From Tepidiformaceae bacterium (GTDB lineage Bacteria > Chloroflexota > Dehalococcoidia > Tepidiformales > Tepidiformaceae): DNA of 64,000 nucleotides. Made by a program: the position numbers and the translations under genes. Positions 30,804 through 38,694 of this stretch are shown here, piece by piece. The DNA is taken from contig OY282446.1 in NCBI GenBank assembly GCA_958295975.1, forward strand, positions 1,341,289 to 1,405,288. Reading direction: 5' to 3'. Under the pieces are notes generated by a model. The model made no database searches. It worked only from the letters and a program-made list of their open reading frames with translations, and had not been told where the DNA came from. Each line of letters begins with the position of its first letter. The first letter of the stretch is position 1.

Positions 30804-31189
30804 TGGATCCTCCTCCGCAGGTCGCCGGACCACCGCCCCGCATCGGGCCTGTAGACGGTGATCAGGCGAACGTCGGGAGCATGCGTCACCACGACATGGT
30901 ACACGATGCCGCTCGGCCCCCGGCAGAGCATAAGACACGACGGCCCCCTCGGGTCGGTGGGATAGTCCTCGATGATCTCTGGCGCGCCTCTTCGTATCCC
31001 CTCGGCCATGTCTTCAAGCTTGATGGCGCGGTTGAACGACTGGATCACGGCGTGCTCGGTGATTTCATAGCTTCGATCCTGAAATGCATCGACGATGGTG
31101 CGTAGTGCGGGCCGCTCCCGCCTCGGACGAAGCGGCAGGCGCGCATGGGCGGCCCGTAGCCAGCGAACGACTCTGGAACGCACGGACAC
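30800..31189 (-). CDS. DUF4258 protein (putative toxin partner)
   Basis: The conserved part covers roughly the last 85 residues: YEITEHAVIQSFNR, EGIRRGAPEIIEDYP, SCLMLCRG, YHVVVTHAPDVRLITVYRPD. This is the DUF4258 pattern of small RelE-like-fold proteins found beside YgiT zinc ribbons. The start is uncertain: the frame runs on far upstream as a shadow of metH, and the nearest usable start codons are GTG at 31189 and 31183. It overlaps the zinc-ribbon gene by 4 bp (GTGA). Confidence 0.65.
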   Translation of the reverse strand: MSVRSRVVRWLRAAHARLPLRPRRERPALRTIVDAFQDRSYEITEHAVIQSFNRAIKLEDMAEGIRRGAPEIIEDYPTDPRGPSCLMLCRGPSGIVYHVVVTHAPDVRLITVYRPDAGRWSGDLRRRIQ

Positions 31190-31240
31190 AGTGGGCCACT
31201 CTAACCGCCCGCGCGGCGAACGCGCCCCGCCTGCTACCCT

Positions 31241-34200
31241 GTGCTCCGACACCGCCCGGGGGTTGGACCGTTCCCGTACGTCGCGCGCGACCTTCCGTTC
31301 CTCAACCGGCTGCGCGAACAGGTGCTGTTCGCGGCGGGCCCCATCGGCTCGTCCATCCTCGCGCGACGCCCCACGCCCGACGACTACGACGGGCTCGACG
31401 GCTGCAACGAGTACCTCACCATCTCCAGGCCGGAACTGATCGACGACATCCAGCGCGGCTTCTACGCGGCGGGCTGCGACGCCGTCGACGCCGCCACCTT
31501 CGGGGCCAACCGCGTGGTCTTCGCCGAATACGGCATCGCCGACCGCGTGCGCGAGATCAACCGCCTGGCCGCCGAACGCATCGGGCGCGTGCGCGACGAA
31601 TTCGCCACGCCCGACTGGCCGCGCTACGCCTTCGGCACCATGGGCCCGGGCACGAAGCTGCCCTCGCTCGGCCACGTCACGTACGCCGAGCTGGTGGAGA
31701 GCTACCGCGAGCAGGCGCTGGGGCTGATCGAGGGCGGCATCGACGTGCTCAAGGTCGAAACCTGCCAGGACCTGCTGCAGGCGAAGGCGGCGCTGGGGGC
31801 CATCGAGGACGCCTTCGCGGAGACGGGCGCGCGCCTGCCCGTCATCGCCAGCGTCACCATCGAGACCACGGGCGCGATGCTGCTCGGCTCCGACATCGCC
31901 TGCGCCCTCACCACGCTGGAGGCGCTGGACGCCGTGGACGTGATCGGCGTCAACTGCGCCACCGGGCCGGAGCAGATGGTGGAGCACGCGCGCCACCTCA
32001 CGCGCCATTCGCGCCGCCCCGTGTTCATCGGGCCGAACGCGGGCATCCCCGAACTGCGCGGCGGCGAGACCGTCTACCCGCTGTCCCCGGAGGCGTTCGC
32101 GCGCCACCACCGCATCTTCGTGGAGGAGCTGGGGGCGAGCGTCGCCGCGGGCTGCTGCGGGACCACGCCGGAGCACTTCGCGCGGGCCATCGAGGCCGTG
32201 GGGCGTCCCCGCCCGCCCTCGCGCCCGTCCACGACGGAAGCGGCCTGCAGCTCGCTCTACACGAGCGTGCCCTTCGAGCAGGACGCCTCCGTGCTGCTGG
32301 TGGGCGAGCGCCTGAACGCCACCGGCTCGCGCGCCTTCCGCGAGCTGCTGCTGGCGGGGGACGAGGAGGGCGCGGTGGCGCTGGCGCGCGAACAGACGGA
32401 GCGCGGGGCGCACGCGCTCGACCTCATGGTCGACTACGTGGGCCGCACGGGCGCGCCGGACATGGCGCAATTCGCGGGCGCGCTGCGCACGCGGGCCACG
32501 GCCCCGCTGATGTTCGACTCCACCGAGGCGGAGGTGGTGGAAACGGCCCTCGCGCTCTACGGCGGCAAGGCCATCGTGAACTCCATCAACCTCGAGGACG
32601 GCGAGCGCAAGATCACGCGCTTGCTGCCCCTCATCAAGCGCTTCGGCGCGGCGGCGGTGGCGCTCGTCATCGACGAGGAGGGGCAGGCGCGCACCGTCGA
32701 ATGGAAGCTGCGCGTGGCCCGCCGCATCCACGAAATCGCCGTCGCGCGCCACGGCATGGAGCCGGGCGACCTGCTCTTCGACATGCTCACCTTCCCCCTC
32801 GGCGGCGGGCAGGAGGACCTGCGCGGCGACGCCCGCGAGACGCTGGAGGCCATCCGCCGCGTGAAGGCGGAGCTGCCCGGCGTGCACACCATCCTCGGCG
32901 TCTCCAACGTCTCCTTCGGCCTGAAACCGGCGGCGCGGCGGGTGCTGAACTCCGTCTTCCTCGCGGAAGCGACGGAGGCGGGGCTGGACGCGGCCATCGT
33001 CAACGCCAGCCAGATCCTGCCCCTCAACCGCATCCCCGACGACCGCATCGCGGCGGCGCGCGACCTCATCCACGACCGCTGGCGGGAAGGGCGCGACCCG
33101 CTCCTCCACTTCCTCTCGCTCTTCGACGAGGCGGACGCGGGCGCGGCGGCGCGGACGGCGGAGGAGCGCGCGGCGGCGCCCGTGGAGGAGCGCCTGCGGC
33201 GGCGCATCGTGGACGGCGATCGGCGCGGCCTCGAGGCCGACCTCGACGAGGCGCTCGCCGCGCTCGACGCCCTCGCCATCATCAACGAGCACCTGCTCGA
33301 GGGGATGCGGGAGGTGGGCGAGCTCTTCGGCGCGGGCCGCATGCAGCTCCCCTTCGTGCTGCAGAGCGCGGAGACCATGAAGGCCGCGGTGCGCCATCTG
33401 GAGCCGCACATGGAGCGCGCCGCGGGCGCGGACAAGGGCCGCATCGTGCTCGCCACCGTGCGCGGCGACGTGCACGACATCGGCAAGAACCTGGTCGACA
33501 TCATCCTCTCCAACAACGGCTACGCCGTGCACAACCTCGGCATCAAGCAGCCCATCGCGGCCATCGTCGAAAAGGCGCTGGAGGTGGACGCCCACGCCAT
33601 CGGCCTCAGCGGCCTGCTGGTGAAGAGCACCGTCGTCATGCGCGAGGACCTGGAGGAGCTGAACGCGCGCGGCCTCTCCCGCTTCCCCGTGCTGCTCGGC
33701 GGCGCGGCCCTCAACCGCCGCTACGTGGAGGAGGACCTGCGCGCCGTCTACGAGGGCGAGGTCCACTACTGCCGCGACGCCTTCGAGGGGCTGGCCACGC
33801 TGGGACGCGTGGTCGCGGGCGAGGGCCTGGCCCCCGCGCCCCGCGCACCGAGCGCCCCCCCGTCCGCGCCGGAAGCGCCGCCCCCCGCGCCCGTCGGCGA
33901 CGGCGGCCCGGAGCGCTCCGCGGTGGCGCGCGACGTTCCCGTGCCGCGCCCGCCCTTCTGGGGCAGCCGCGTCGTGCGCGGCGTGCCCCTGCCCGACGTC
34001 TTCGCCTTCGTGAACGAGACCGCCCTCTTCCGCGCCCAGTGGGGCTACCAGCGCGGCGACCGCGACGCCGGGGCCTACGAGGCCTTCCTCGACGCCGAGG
34101 TGCGCCCCGTCTTCCGCCGCTGGCAGGAGCGCGCCATCGCCGGGGGCCTGCTCACGCCGCAGGTGGTCTACGGCTACTTCCGCTGCCGCGCCGAGGGCGA

Positions 34201-34750
34201 CGACCTGCTCGTCTGGCCGGAGGTCGAGGGCGCGGACGCGCGCCCCGCGGGCGAACCCGTGCGCTTCTCCTTCCCGCGCCAGGCCGGGGGACGGCGGCTG
34301 TGCATCGCCGATTTCTTCCGCGACGCGGCCAGCGGCGAGTACGACGCCGTCGCCTTCACCGTGGCCACGGTGGGGCCGCGCGCGAGCGAACTGGCGGCGG
34401 AGCTGTTCGAGGCCGACGAGTACCGCGAGTACCTGCACTTCCACGGCTTCGGCGTGGAGAGCGCGGAGGCGCTGGCCGAGCTGTGGCACGCGCGCGTGCG
34501 CGCGGAGCTGGGCATCGCGGGCCGCGACGCTACGGAGAAACGGGAGCTGTTCAAACAGGGCTACCAGGGCTCGCGCTACTCCTTCGGCTACCCCGCCTGC
34601 CCCGACCTGGAGCAGCAGACGGGCATCGCCGCCCTGCTGCGCCCGGAGCGCATCGGCGTCGCGCTGGGCGAGACGTTCCAGTGGCATCCGGAGCAGACGA
34701 CGAGCGCCATCGTGGTTCACCATCCGCAGGCGCGCTACTTCACCGCCTGA
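31241..34750 (+). CDS. metH: Cobalamin-dependent methionine synthase
   Basis: A 1169-residue protein with the full MetH layout. Homocysteine-binding domain ~1-320 with zinc Cys in VIGVNC (~237) and GCCGTTPEH (~304). Pterin/methyl-folate domain ~345-610 from VLLVGERLNATGS. Cobalamin cap ~650-730 and B12-binding domain with GDVHDIGKN (~741), whose His ligates cobalt. A Pro/Ala linker ~865-905 and the AdoMet activation domain with RYSFGYPACPDLE (~1111). It is slightly shorter than E. coli MetH (1227 residues). The GTG at 31241 keeps the FLNRLRE helix before the first barrel; an alternative GTG at 31322 would lose it. No cobalamin riboswitch was recognised upstream. Confidence 0.95.
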   Translation: MLRHRPGVGPFPYVARDLPFLNRLREQVLFAAGPIGSSILARRPTPDDYDGLDGCNEYLTISRPELIDDIQRGFYAAGCDAVDAATFGANRVVFAEYGIADRVREINRLAAERIGRVRDEFATPDWPRYAFGTMGPGTKLPSLGHVTYAELVESYREQALGLIEGGIDVLKVETCQDLLQAKAALGAIEDAFAETGARLPVIASVTIETTGAMLLGSDIACALTTLEALDAVDVIGVNCATGPEQMVEHARHLTRHSRRPVFIGPNAGIPELRGGETVYPLSPEAFARHHRIFVEELGASVAAGCCGTTPEHFARAIEAVGRPRPPSRPSTTEAACSSLYTSVPFEQDASVLLVGERLNATGSRAFRELLLAGDEEGAVALAREQTERGAHALDLMVDYVGRTGAPDMAQFAGALRTRATAPLMFDSTEAEVVETALALYGGKAIVNSINLEDGERKITRLLPLIKRFGAAAVALVIDEEGQARTVEWKLRVARRIHEIAVARHGMEPGDLLFDMLTFPLGGGQEDLRGDARETLEAIRRVKAELPGVHTILGVSNVSFGLKPAARRVLNSVFLAEATEAGLDAAIVNASQILPLNRIPDDRIAAARDLIHDRWREGRDPLLHFLSLFDEADAGAAARTAEERAAAPVEERLRRRIVDGDRRGLEADLDEALAALDALAIINEHLLEGMREVGELFGAGRMQLPFVLQSAETMKAAVRHLEPHMERAAGADKGRIVLATVRGDVHDIGKNLVDIILSNNGYAVHNLGIKQPIAAIVEKALEVDAHAIGLSGLLVKSTVVMREDLEELNARGLSRFPVLLGGAALNRRYVEEDLRAVYEGEVHYCRDAFEGLATLGRVVAGEGLAPAPRAPSAPPSAPEAPPPAPVGDGGPERSAVARDVPVPRPPFWGSRVVRGVPLPDVFAFVNETALFRAQWGYQRGDRDAGAYEAFLDAEVRPVFRRWQERAIAGGLLTPQVVYGYFRCRAEGDDLLVWPEVEGADARPAGEPVRFSFPRQAGGRRLCIADFFRDAASGEYDAVAFTVATVGPRASELAAELFEADEYREYLHFHGFGVESAEALAELWHARVRAELGIAGRDATEKRELFKQGYQGSRYSFGYPACPDLEQQTGIAALLRPERIGVALGETFQWHPEQTTSAIVVHHPQARYFTA

Positions 34751-34780
34751 GGGCGCTTGCGCGTCCGCGCCTTCGCGCCC

Positions 34781-34786
34781 TACCAT
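34781..34786 (+). promoter_or_regulatory. Candidate promoter of the rrf2-cysK region
   Basis: TACCAT at 34781-34786, followed by an unusually AT-rich stretch (34785-34812) containing TTGACG and TCGAC, lies between metH and the Rrf2 gene. It is the only AT-rich segment nearby and may be the promoter or Rrf2 operator; no exact consensus is visible. Confidence 0.3.
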
Positions 34787-34860
34787 TTGTTGACGCGATT
34801 ACTCGACTTTTCGCGGGAGGCGATTCCGGCGGCGGGCGCGCCCGTCGCGGGACCAGCGAC

Positions 34861-35298
34861 ATGCGCGGTTCGACACGCGGCGACTACGGGCTTCGCGCCC
34901 TCATCGAACTGGCCGGCCATCGCGGCCGCGGTCCGCTCCAGTGCTCCGAGATCGCCCTGCGCCGCCACGTGCCCGAACAGTATCTCGACCAGCTGCTCAC
35001 CACCCTGCGCAAGGCCGGCTTCGTGCGCTCCCTGCGCGGCCCCGGCGGCGGCCACGAGCTCGCCCGCGACCCCGCCGACATCCCCGTGCTGGACGCCATC
35101 GTCGCCCTCGAGGGCAGCCTCTCCCCCGTCGCCTGGCTCGACGAACCCCCCGACCGCACCGACCACCCCCACCAGTGCGGCCAGCGCGAAATCTGGGAGC
35201 GCATCCGCGACGCCACCAGCGCCATCCTCGCCTCCTACACCATCGCCGACCTCCTCGCGAAGGAGCCGAAGGCGGTCGCGGGCCGGTACCGCATATGA
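34861..35298 (+). CDS. Rrf2-family transcriptional regulator (CymR/IscR-like)
   Basis: A 145-residue winged-helix regulator starting at the ATG that gives MRGSTRGDYGLRALIELA. It has CSEIALRRHVPEQYLDQLLTTLRKAGFVRSLRGPGGG, the conserved DNA-binding and wing region. Only two cysteines are present, C28 and C106; the three-Cys cluster of IscR is not complete, so an IscR-type Fe-S sensor is unlikely. Its stop overlaps cysK (ATGA), which fits a CymR-type regulator of cysteine synthesis. Regulation of the downstream cysK-E1-cysO-cysM genes is inferred. Confidence 0.88.
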   Translation: MRGSTRGDYGLRALIELAGHRGRGPLQCSEIALRRHVPEQYLDQLLTTLRKAGFVRSLRGPGGGHELARDPADIPVLDAIVALEGSLSPVAWLDEPPDRTDHPHQCGQREIWERIRDATSAILASYTIADLLAKEPKAVAGRYRI

Positions 35299-36242
35299 GC
35301 GCGCCCGACGTCACCGCCCCCGTGCGCCCCGCCCTGGCCGCGTCCGTGCTCGACCTCGTCGGGGGCACGCCCCTCGTGCGCCTCAACCGCGTCGTGCCCG
35401 AAGGCTCCGCCGCCATCTACGGCAAGCTCGAAAGCATGAACCCCGCGGGCTCCGTGAAGGACCGCATCGCCCTCGCCATGGTCGAGGAGGCCGAGCGCGA
35501 CGGCCGCCTGCGCCCGGGCGCCACCATCGTCGAGCCCACCTCGGGCAACACCGGCATCGGCCTCGCCATGGTCGCCGCCGTCAAGGGCTACCGCCTCATC
35601 CTCACCATGCCCGAGGACATGTCCGTCGAGCGCCGCCGCCTCTTCGAGCGCTTCGGCGCGGAGGTGCGCCTCACGCCCGCCATCGAGGGCATGACCGGCG
35701 CCGTCTTCGCCGCCAGCCAGATCGCCGAGAGCGAGCCCGACGCCTTCGTGCCCCAGCAGTTCGAGAACCCCGCCAACCCCGAGGTCCACCGCCGCACGAC
35801 CGCGCGCGAGATCCTGGCCGCCACCGGCGGCGCGCTCGACGCCTTCGTGGCCGCCGTGGGCACGGGCGGCACCATCACCGGCGTGGGTCAGGCGCTGCGC
35901 GCGGAGCTCGGCGATGGCGTCCTCATCGTCGCCGTCGAACCCGCCCGCTCGCCCGTGCTCAGCGGCGGGCGTCCGGGCCTCAGCGGCATCCAGGGCATCG
36001 GCGCCAGCTTCGTGCCCGGCGTGCTCGACCGCGGGGTCTACGACGAGATCATCCGCGTCGAGGACAAGGACGCCTTCGCCATGACCGCCCGCCTCGCGCG
36101 CGAGGAGGGGCTGCTCGTGGGCATCTCCGCCGCCGCCAACGTGGTCGCCTCGCTGGCCGTGGCCGCGCGTCTGGGCGCGGATGCCCGTATCGTCACCATC
36201 CTCTGCGACACCGGGGAGCGTTACCTCAGTGTCGACCTCTAG
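35295..36242 (+). CDS. cysK: Cysteine synthase A (O-acetylserine sulfhydrylase)
   Basis: A 315-residue PLP enzyme. The PLP Lys is K55 in NPAGSVKDRIA; PTSGNTG (81-87) binds the substrate carboxylate and GTGGTITG (189-196) the phosphate. GIQGIGASFVPG is the CysK-type loop, so the usual donor would be O-acetylserine with free sulfide. It overlaps the Rrf2 gene and precedes the E1-like gene by 58 bp. A second cysteine synthase of different type (CysM) lies 1.5 kb downstream. Confidence 0.93.
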   Translation: MSAPDVTAPVRPALAASVLDLVGGTPLVRLNRVVPEGSAAIYGKLESMNPAGSVKDRIALAMVEEAERDGRLRPGATIVEPTSGNTGIGLAMVAAVKGYRLILTMPEDMSVERRRLFERFGAEVRLTPAIEGMTGAVFAASQIAESEPDAFVPQQFENPANPEVHRRTTAREILAATGGALDAFVAAVGTGGTITGVGQALRAELGDGVLIVAVEPARSPVLSGGRPGLSGIQGIGASFVPGVLDRGVYDEIIRVEDKDAFAMTARLAREEGLLVGISAAANVVASLAVAARLGADARIVTILCDTGERYLSVDL

Positions 36243-36300
36243 TCCGTCCCGTGGCGGCTCGCGCCGCCCCCACGCCCCCGGCCAGAGCGAGGCAGAGCCC

Positions 36301-37410
36301 GTGACCGTCAACGTCTACGTTCCCACCCCCTTCCGCCACCTCGTCGGCAACCGCGTGCGCGTGCGCGCCGCCGGGGGGAACCTGCGCGAGGTGATGGACG
36401 ACCTCGACGTCCAGTTCCCCGGCTTCGCCGCCCAGGTGCGTGACGGCAGCGGCGAAATCGCCACCCACATCGGCGTCTACGTGAACCAGATCGAGGTGGA
36501 GGCGCTCGACGGCGAGGCCACCGCCCTCGCCGTCGGCGACGAGGTCGCCTTCATCCCCGCCCTCGCCGGCGGCGCCGGCGTCGCGCTCACCCCCGAAATG
36601 GTCGAGCGCTACAGCCGCCACCTGATCATGCCCCAGGTCGGCAGCGTGGGGCAGCGCGGGATCATCGCCGCGCGCGTGCTCGTCGTGGGCGCGGGCGGCC
36701 TCGGCTCCCCCGTCGCCCTCTACCTCGCCCTCGCCGGCGTCGGCACCATCGGCCTGATCGACTTCGACGTGGTCGACCGCTCCAACCTGCAGCGCCAGAT
36801 CCTGCACCAGACGGCCGACATCGACCGCCCCAAGGTCGAATCCGCGCGCGAAACCCTGCTCGCGCACAACCCCAACGTCGACGTCGTCCTGCACGAGGCC
36901 CCCCTCACCAGCGACAACGCCTTCGAGGTCATCGGCCAGTACGACATCGTCGTGAACGGCGCCGACAACTTCGCCACGCGCTACCTCGTGAACGACGCCT
37001 GCTACCTGCTGGAGAAGAAGCTGGTGGACGGCTCCATCCTCATGTTCGACGGGCAGGCCACGACCTACCTGCCCGGCCAGGGCTGCTACCGCTGCCTCTA
37101 TCCCGCGCCGCCGCCGCCAGGCATGGTGCCCAGCTGCGCCGAGGCGGGCGTGCTCGGCGCCATGTGCGCCACCATCGGCAGCATCCAGGCCACGGAGGTG
37201 CTCAAGCTGGTGCTCGGCCAGGGCCAGCCCCTCGTCAACCGCCTGCTGCTCTACGACGCCCTCTCCCTCGAATTCCGCACCGTCCGCATCCGCCGCGACC
37301 CCGAGTGCCCCCTCTGCGGCGACCATCCGACCATCACCGAACTGATCGACTACGAGGCCTTCTGCGGCTCGCCCTTCCCCCACCCGGGGGACGCCGACGC
37401 GCCCGCCTGA
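36301..37410 (+). CDS. Fusion of a ubiquitin-like sulfur-carrier domain with an E1-like (MoeB/ThiF) adenylyltransferase
   Basis: A 369-residue protein from the GTG at 36301. Residues 1-91 are a beta-grasp ubiquitin-like domain resembling MoaD/CysO, ending in AGG at 89-91, but the chain continues straight into an E1 domain (LTPEMVERYSRH from ~96). The E1 has the ATP loop GAGGLGS (130-136), RSNLQRQILH, the NGADNFATR Asp region, zinc CxxC pairs C262/C265 and C336/C339, and PSCAEAGVLG with C279. There is no C-terminal rhodanese domain as in MoeZ. It most likely activates the free carrier CysO encoded next, giving the thiocarboxylate used by CysM. The fused Gly-Gly cannot be adenylated unless the chain is cut. 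Confidence 0.88.
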   Translation: MTVNVYVPTPFRHLVGNRVRVRAAGGNLREVMDDLDVQFPGFAAQVRDGSGEIATHIGVYVNQIEVEALDGEATALAVGDEVAFIPALAGGAGVALTPEMVERYSRHLIMPQVGSVGQRGIIAARVLVVGAGGLGSPVALYLALAGVGTIGLIDFDVVDRSNLQRQILHQTADIDRPKVESARETLLAHNPNVDVVLHEAPLTSDNAFEVIGQYDIVVNGADNFATRYLVNDACYLLEKKLVDGSILMFDGQATTYLPGQGCYRCLYPAPPPPGMVPSCAEAGVLGAMCATIGSIQATEVLKLVLGQGQPLVNRLLLYDALSLEFRTVRIRRDPECPLCGDHPTITELIDYEAFCGSPFPHPGDADAPA

Positions 37411-37429
37411 TCCCCGCCAGGAGCAGATC

Positions 37430-37729
37430 GTGACCCCTTCCGCCGCGCCCGCGCCCACCGTCCGCATCCGCGTCACCTCCGTCCTGCAGAAGCTCACCGG
37501 CGGGCAGAAGGAGATCGAGGCCAGCGGCGCCACCGTGGCCGCGGTCGTGGACGACCTCGAGGCGCGCCATCCCGGCTTCAAGGGCCAGCTCTACGGCGAG
37601 GACGGCCAGCTCCAGCGCTTCGTCAACGTCTACCTCAACGACGAGGACATCCGCTACACCGGCGGCGTCGCCACCGCCCTCGCCGAGGGCGACGTGCTCG
37701 ACATCCTGCCCGCCCTCGCCGGGGGCTAG
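37430..37729 (+). CDS. cysO: CysO-type ubiquitin-like sulfur carrier protein
   Basis: A 99-residue beta-grasp protein with a CAGGAG ribosome-binding site before GTG. It closely follows the CysO pattern: KLTGGQKEIEASG, QRFVNVYLNDEDIRYTGG and ILPALAGG, ending in a free C-terminal G98-G99. In Mycobacterium the CysO C-terminus is converted to a thiocarboxylate that feeds sulfur to CysM. It lies between the E1 fusion (19 bp) and cysM (10 bp), so all pathway parts except a JAMM protease (Mec) are together. Confidence 0.9.
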   Translation: MTPSAAPAPTVRIRVTSVLQKLTGGQKEIEASGATVAAVVDDLEARHPGFKGQLYGEDGQLQRFVNVYLNDEDIRYTGGVATALAEGDVLDILPALAGG

Positions 37730-37739
37730 CGCCGCCGCC

Positions 37740-38684
37740 GTGGCCCGCCATCGCTCCATCCTCGACCTCATCGGCGACACCCCCCTCGTCGAGCTGCGCT
37801 CCTTCGCGCCCCGCCCCGGCGTCCATCTCTACGCCAAGCTGGAGGGCCAGAACCCCACCGGCTCCGTCAAGGACCGCATCGCCAGGGCCATGATCGAGGC
37901 CGCCGAGGCGCGCGGCGAGCTCAAGCCGGGCGACGCCATCCTCGAGCCCACCTCCGGCAACACCGGCATCGGCCTCGCCCTCATCGGCAAGCTGCGCGGC
38001 TACCGCGTCGTCTGCGTCATGCCCGCCAACGTCAGCGAGGAGCGCTCCCTCCTGCTCCGCTCGCTCGGCGCCGAAATCGTCTACTCCCCGGGCGAGCTCG
38101 GCTCCAACGGGGCCATCGCCAGGGCGAAGGAGATCGTGGCCGCCAACCCGGGCCGCTACCACTTCCCCTACCAGTACGGCAACGAGGCCAACCCCGCCGC
38201 CCACGAGCGCGGCACCGCCCGCGAAATCCTGCGCGACCTGCCCGAGATCACGGCCTTCGTCGCCGGGCTGGGCACGGGCGGCACGCTCACGGGCACGGGC
38301 CGCGGCCTGAAGGCGCACGACCCCGCCATCCGCGTCATCGCCGCCGCCCCCCATCCCGGCGACAACGTGCAGGGCCTGCGCGCCCTCGAGGAGGGCTTCA
38401 TCCCCGAGGTGCTCGACGAGTCCGTGCTCGACGGCAAGGTCGTCGTGGACAGCCGCACCAGCTTCGCCTGCACGCGCGAGCTCCTGGAGAAGGAAGGCGT
38501 CTTCGCGGGCGTCAGCAGCGGCTCCGTCGTGCGCGCCGCGCTCAAGGCCGCCGAGCGCCTGGAGGGCGAGCAGCACATCGTCTGCCTGCTCGCCGACGGC
38601 GGCTGGAAGTACCTCAGCTCCGGCCTCTGGACCACCGACTGGAGCGACCTCCCCGGGGACGTCGACGAGATGATCTGGTGGTAG
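37740..38684 (+). CDS. cysM: CysM-type cysteine synthase (O-phosphoserine sulfhydrylase-like)
   Basis: A 314-residue PLP enzyme starting with GTG. PLP Lys is K44 in NPTGSVKDRIA, with PTSGNTG (70-76) and GTGGTLTG. Unlike the CysK upstream, its substrate loop reads GLRALEEGFIPE; R214 lines up with the arginine (Arg220) that gives mycobacterial CysM preference for O-phosphoserine. The long C-terminal tail (to DEMIWW) resembles that enzyme, which uses CysO thiocarboxylate as sulfur donor. Neighbouring cysO makes that role likely. Confidence 0.9.
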   Translation: MARHRSILDLIGDTPLVELRSFAPRPGVHLYAKLEGQNPTGSVKDRIARAMIEAAEARGELKPGDAILEPTSGNTGIGLALIGKLRGYRVVCVMPANVSEERSLLLRSLGAEIVYSPGELGSNGAIARAKEIVAANPGRYHFPYQYGNEANPAAHERGTAREILRDLPEITAFVAGLGTGGTLTGTGRGLKAHDPAIRVIAAAPHPGDNVQGLRALEEGFIPEVLDESVLDGKVVVDSRTSFACTRELLEKEGVFAGVSSGSVVRAALKAAERLEGEQHIVCLLADGGWKYLSSGLWTTDWSDLPGDVDEMIWW

Positions 38685-38694
38685 CGCCGCGCCG

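Noticed and set aside
31190-31240. Cobalamin or SAM riboswitch before metH
   Set aside because: The intergenic space is about 50 bp and lacks the B12-box or SAM-box sequences, so no riboswitch can be supported.
30800-34786. 1328-codon open frame on the minus strand opposite metH
   Set aside because: Only its last ~100 codons resemble a protein (DUF4258). The rest is the antisense of metH in a GC-rich genome and is rich in Ala/Gly/Arg/His with no domain pattern.
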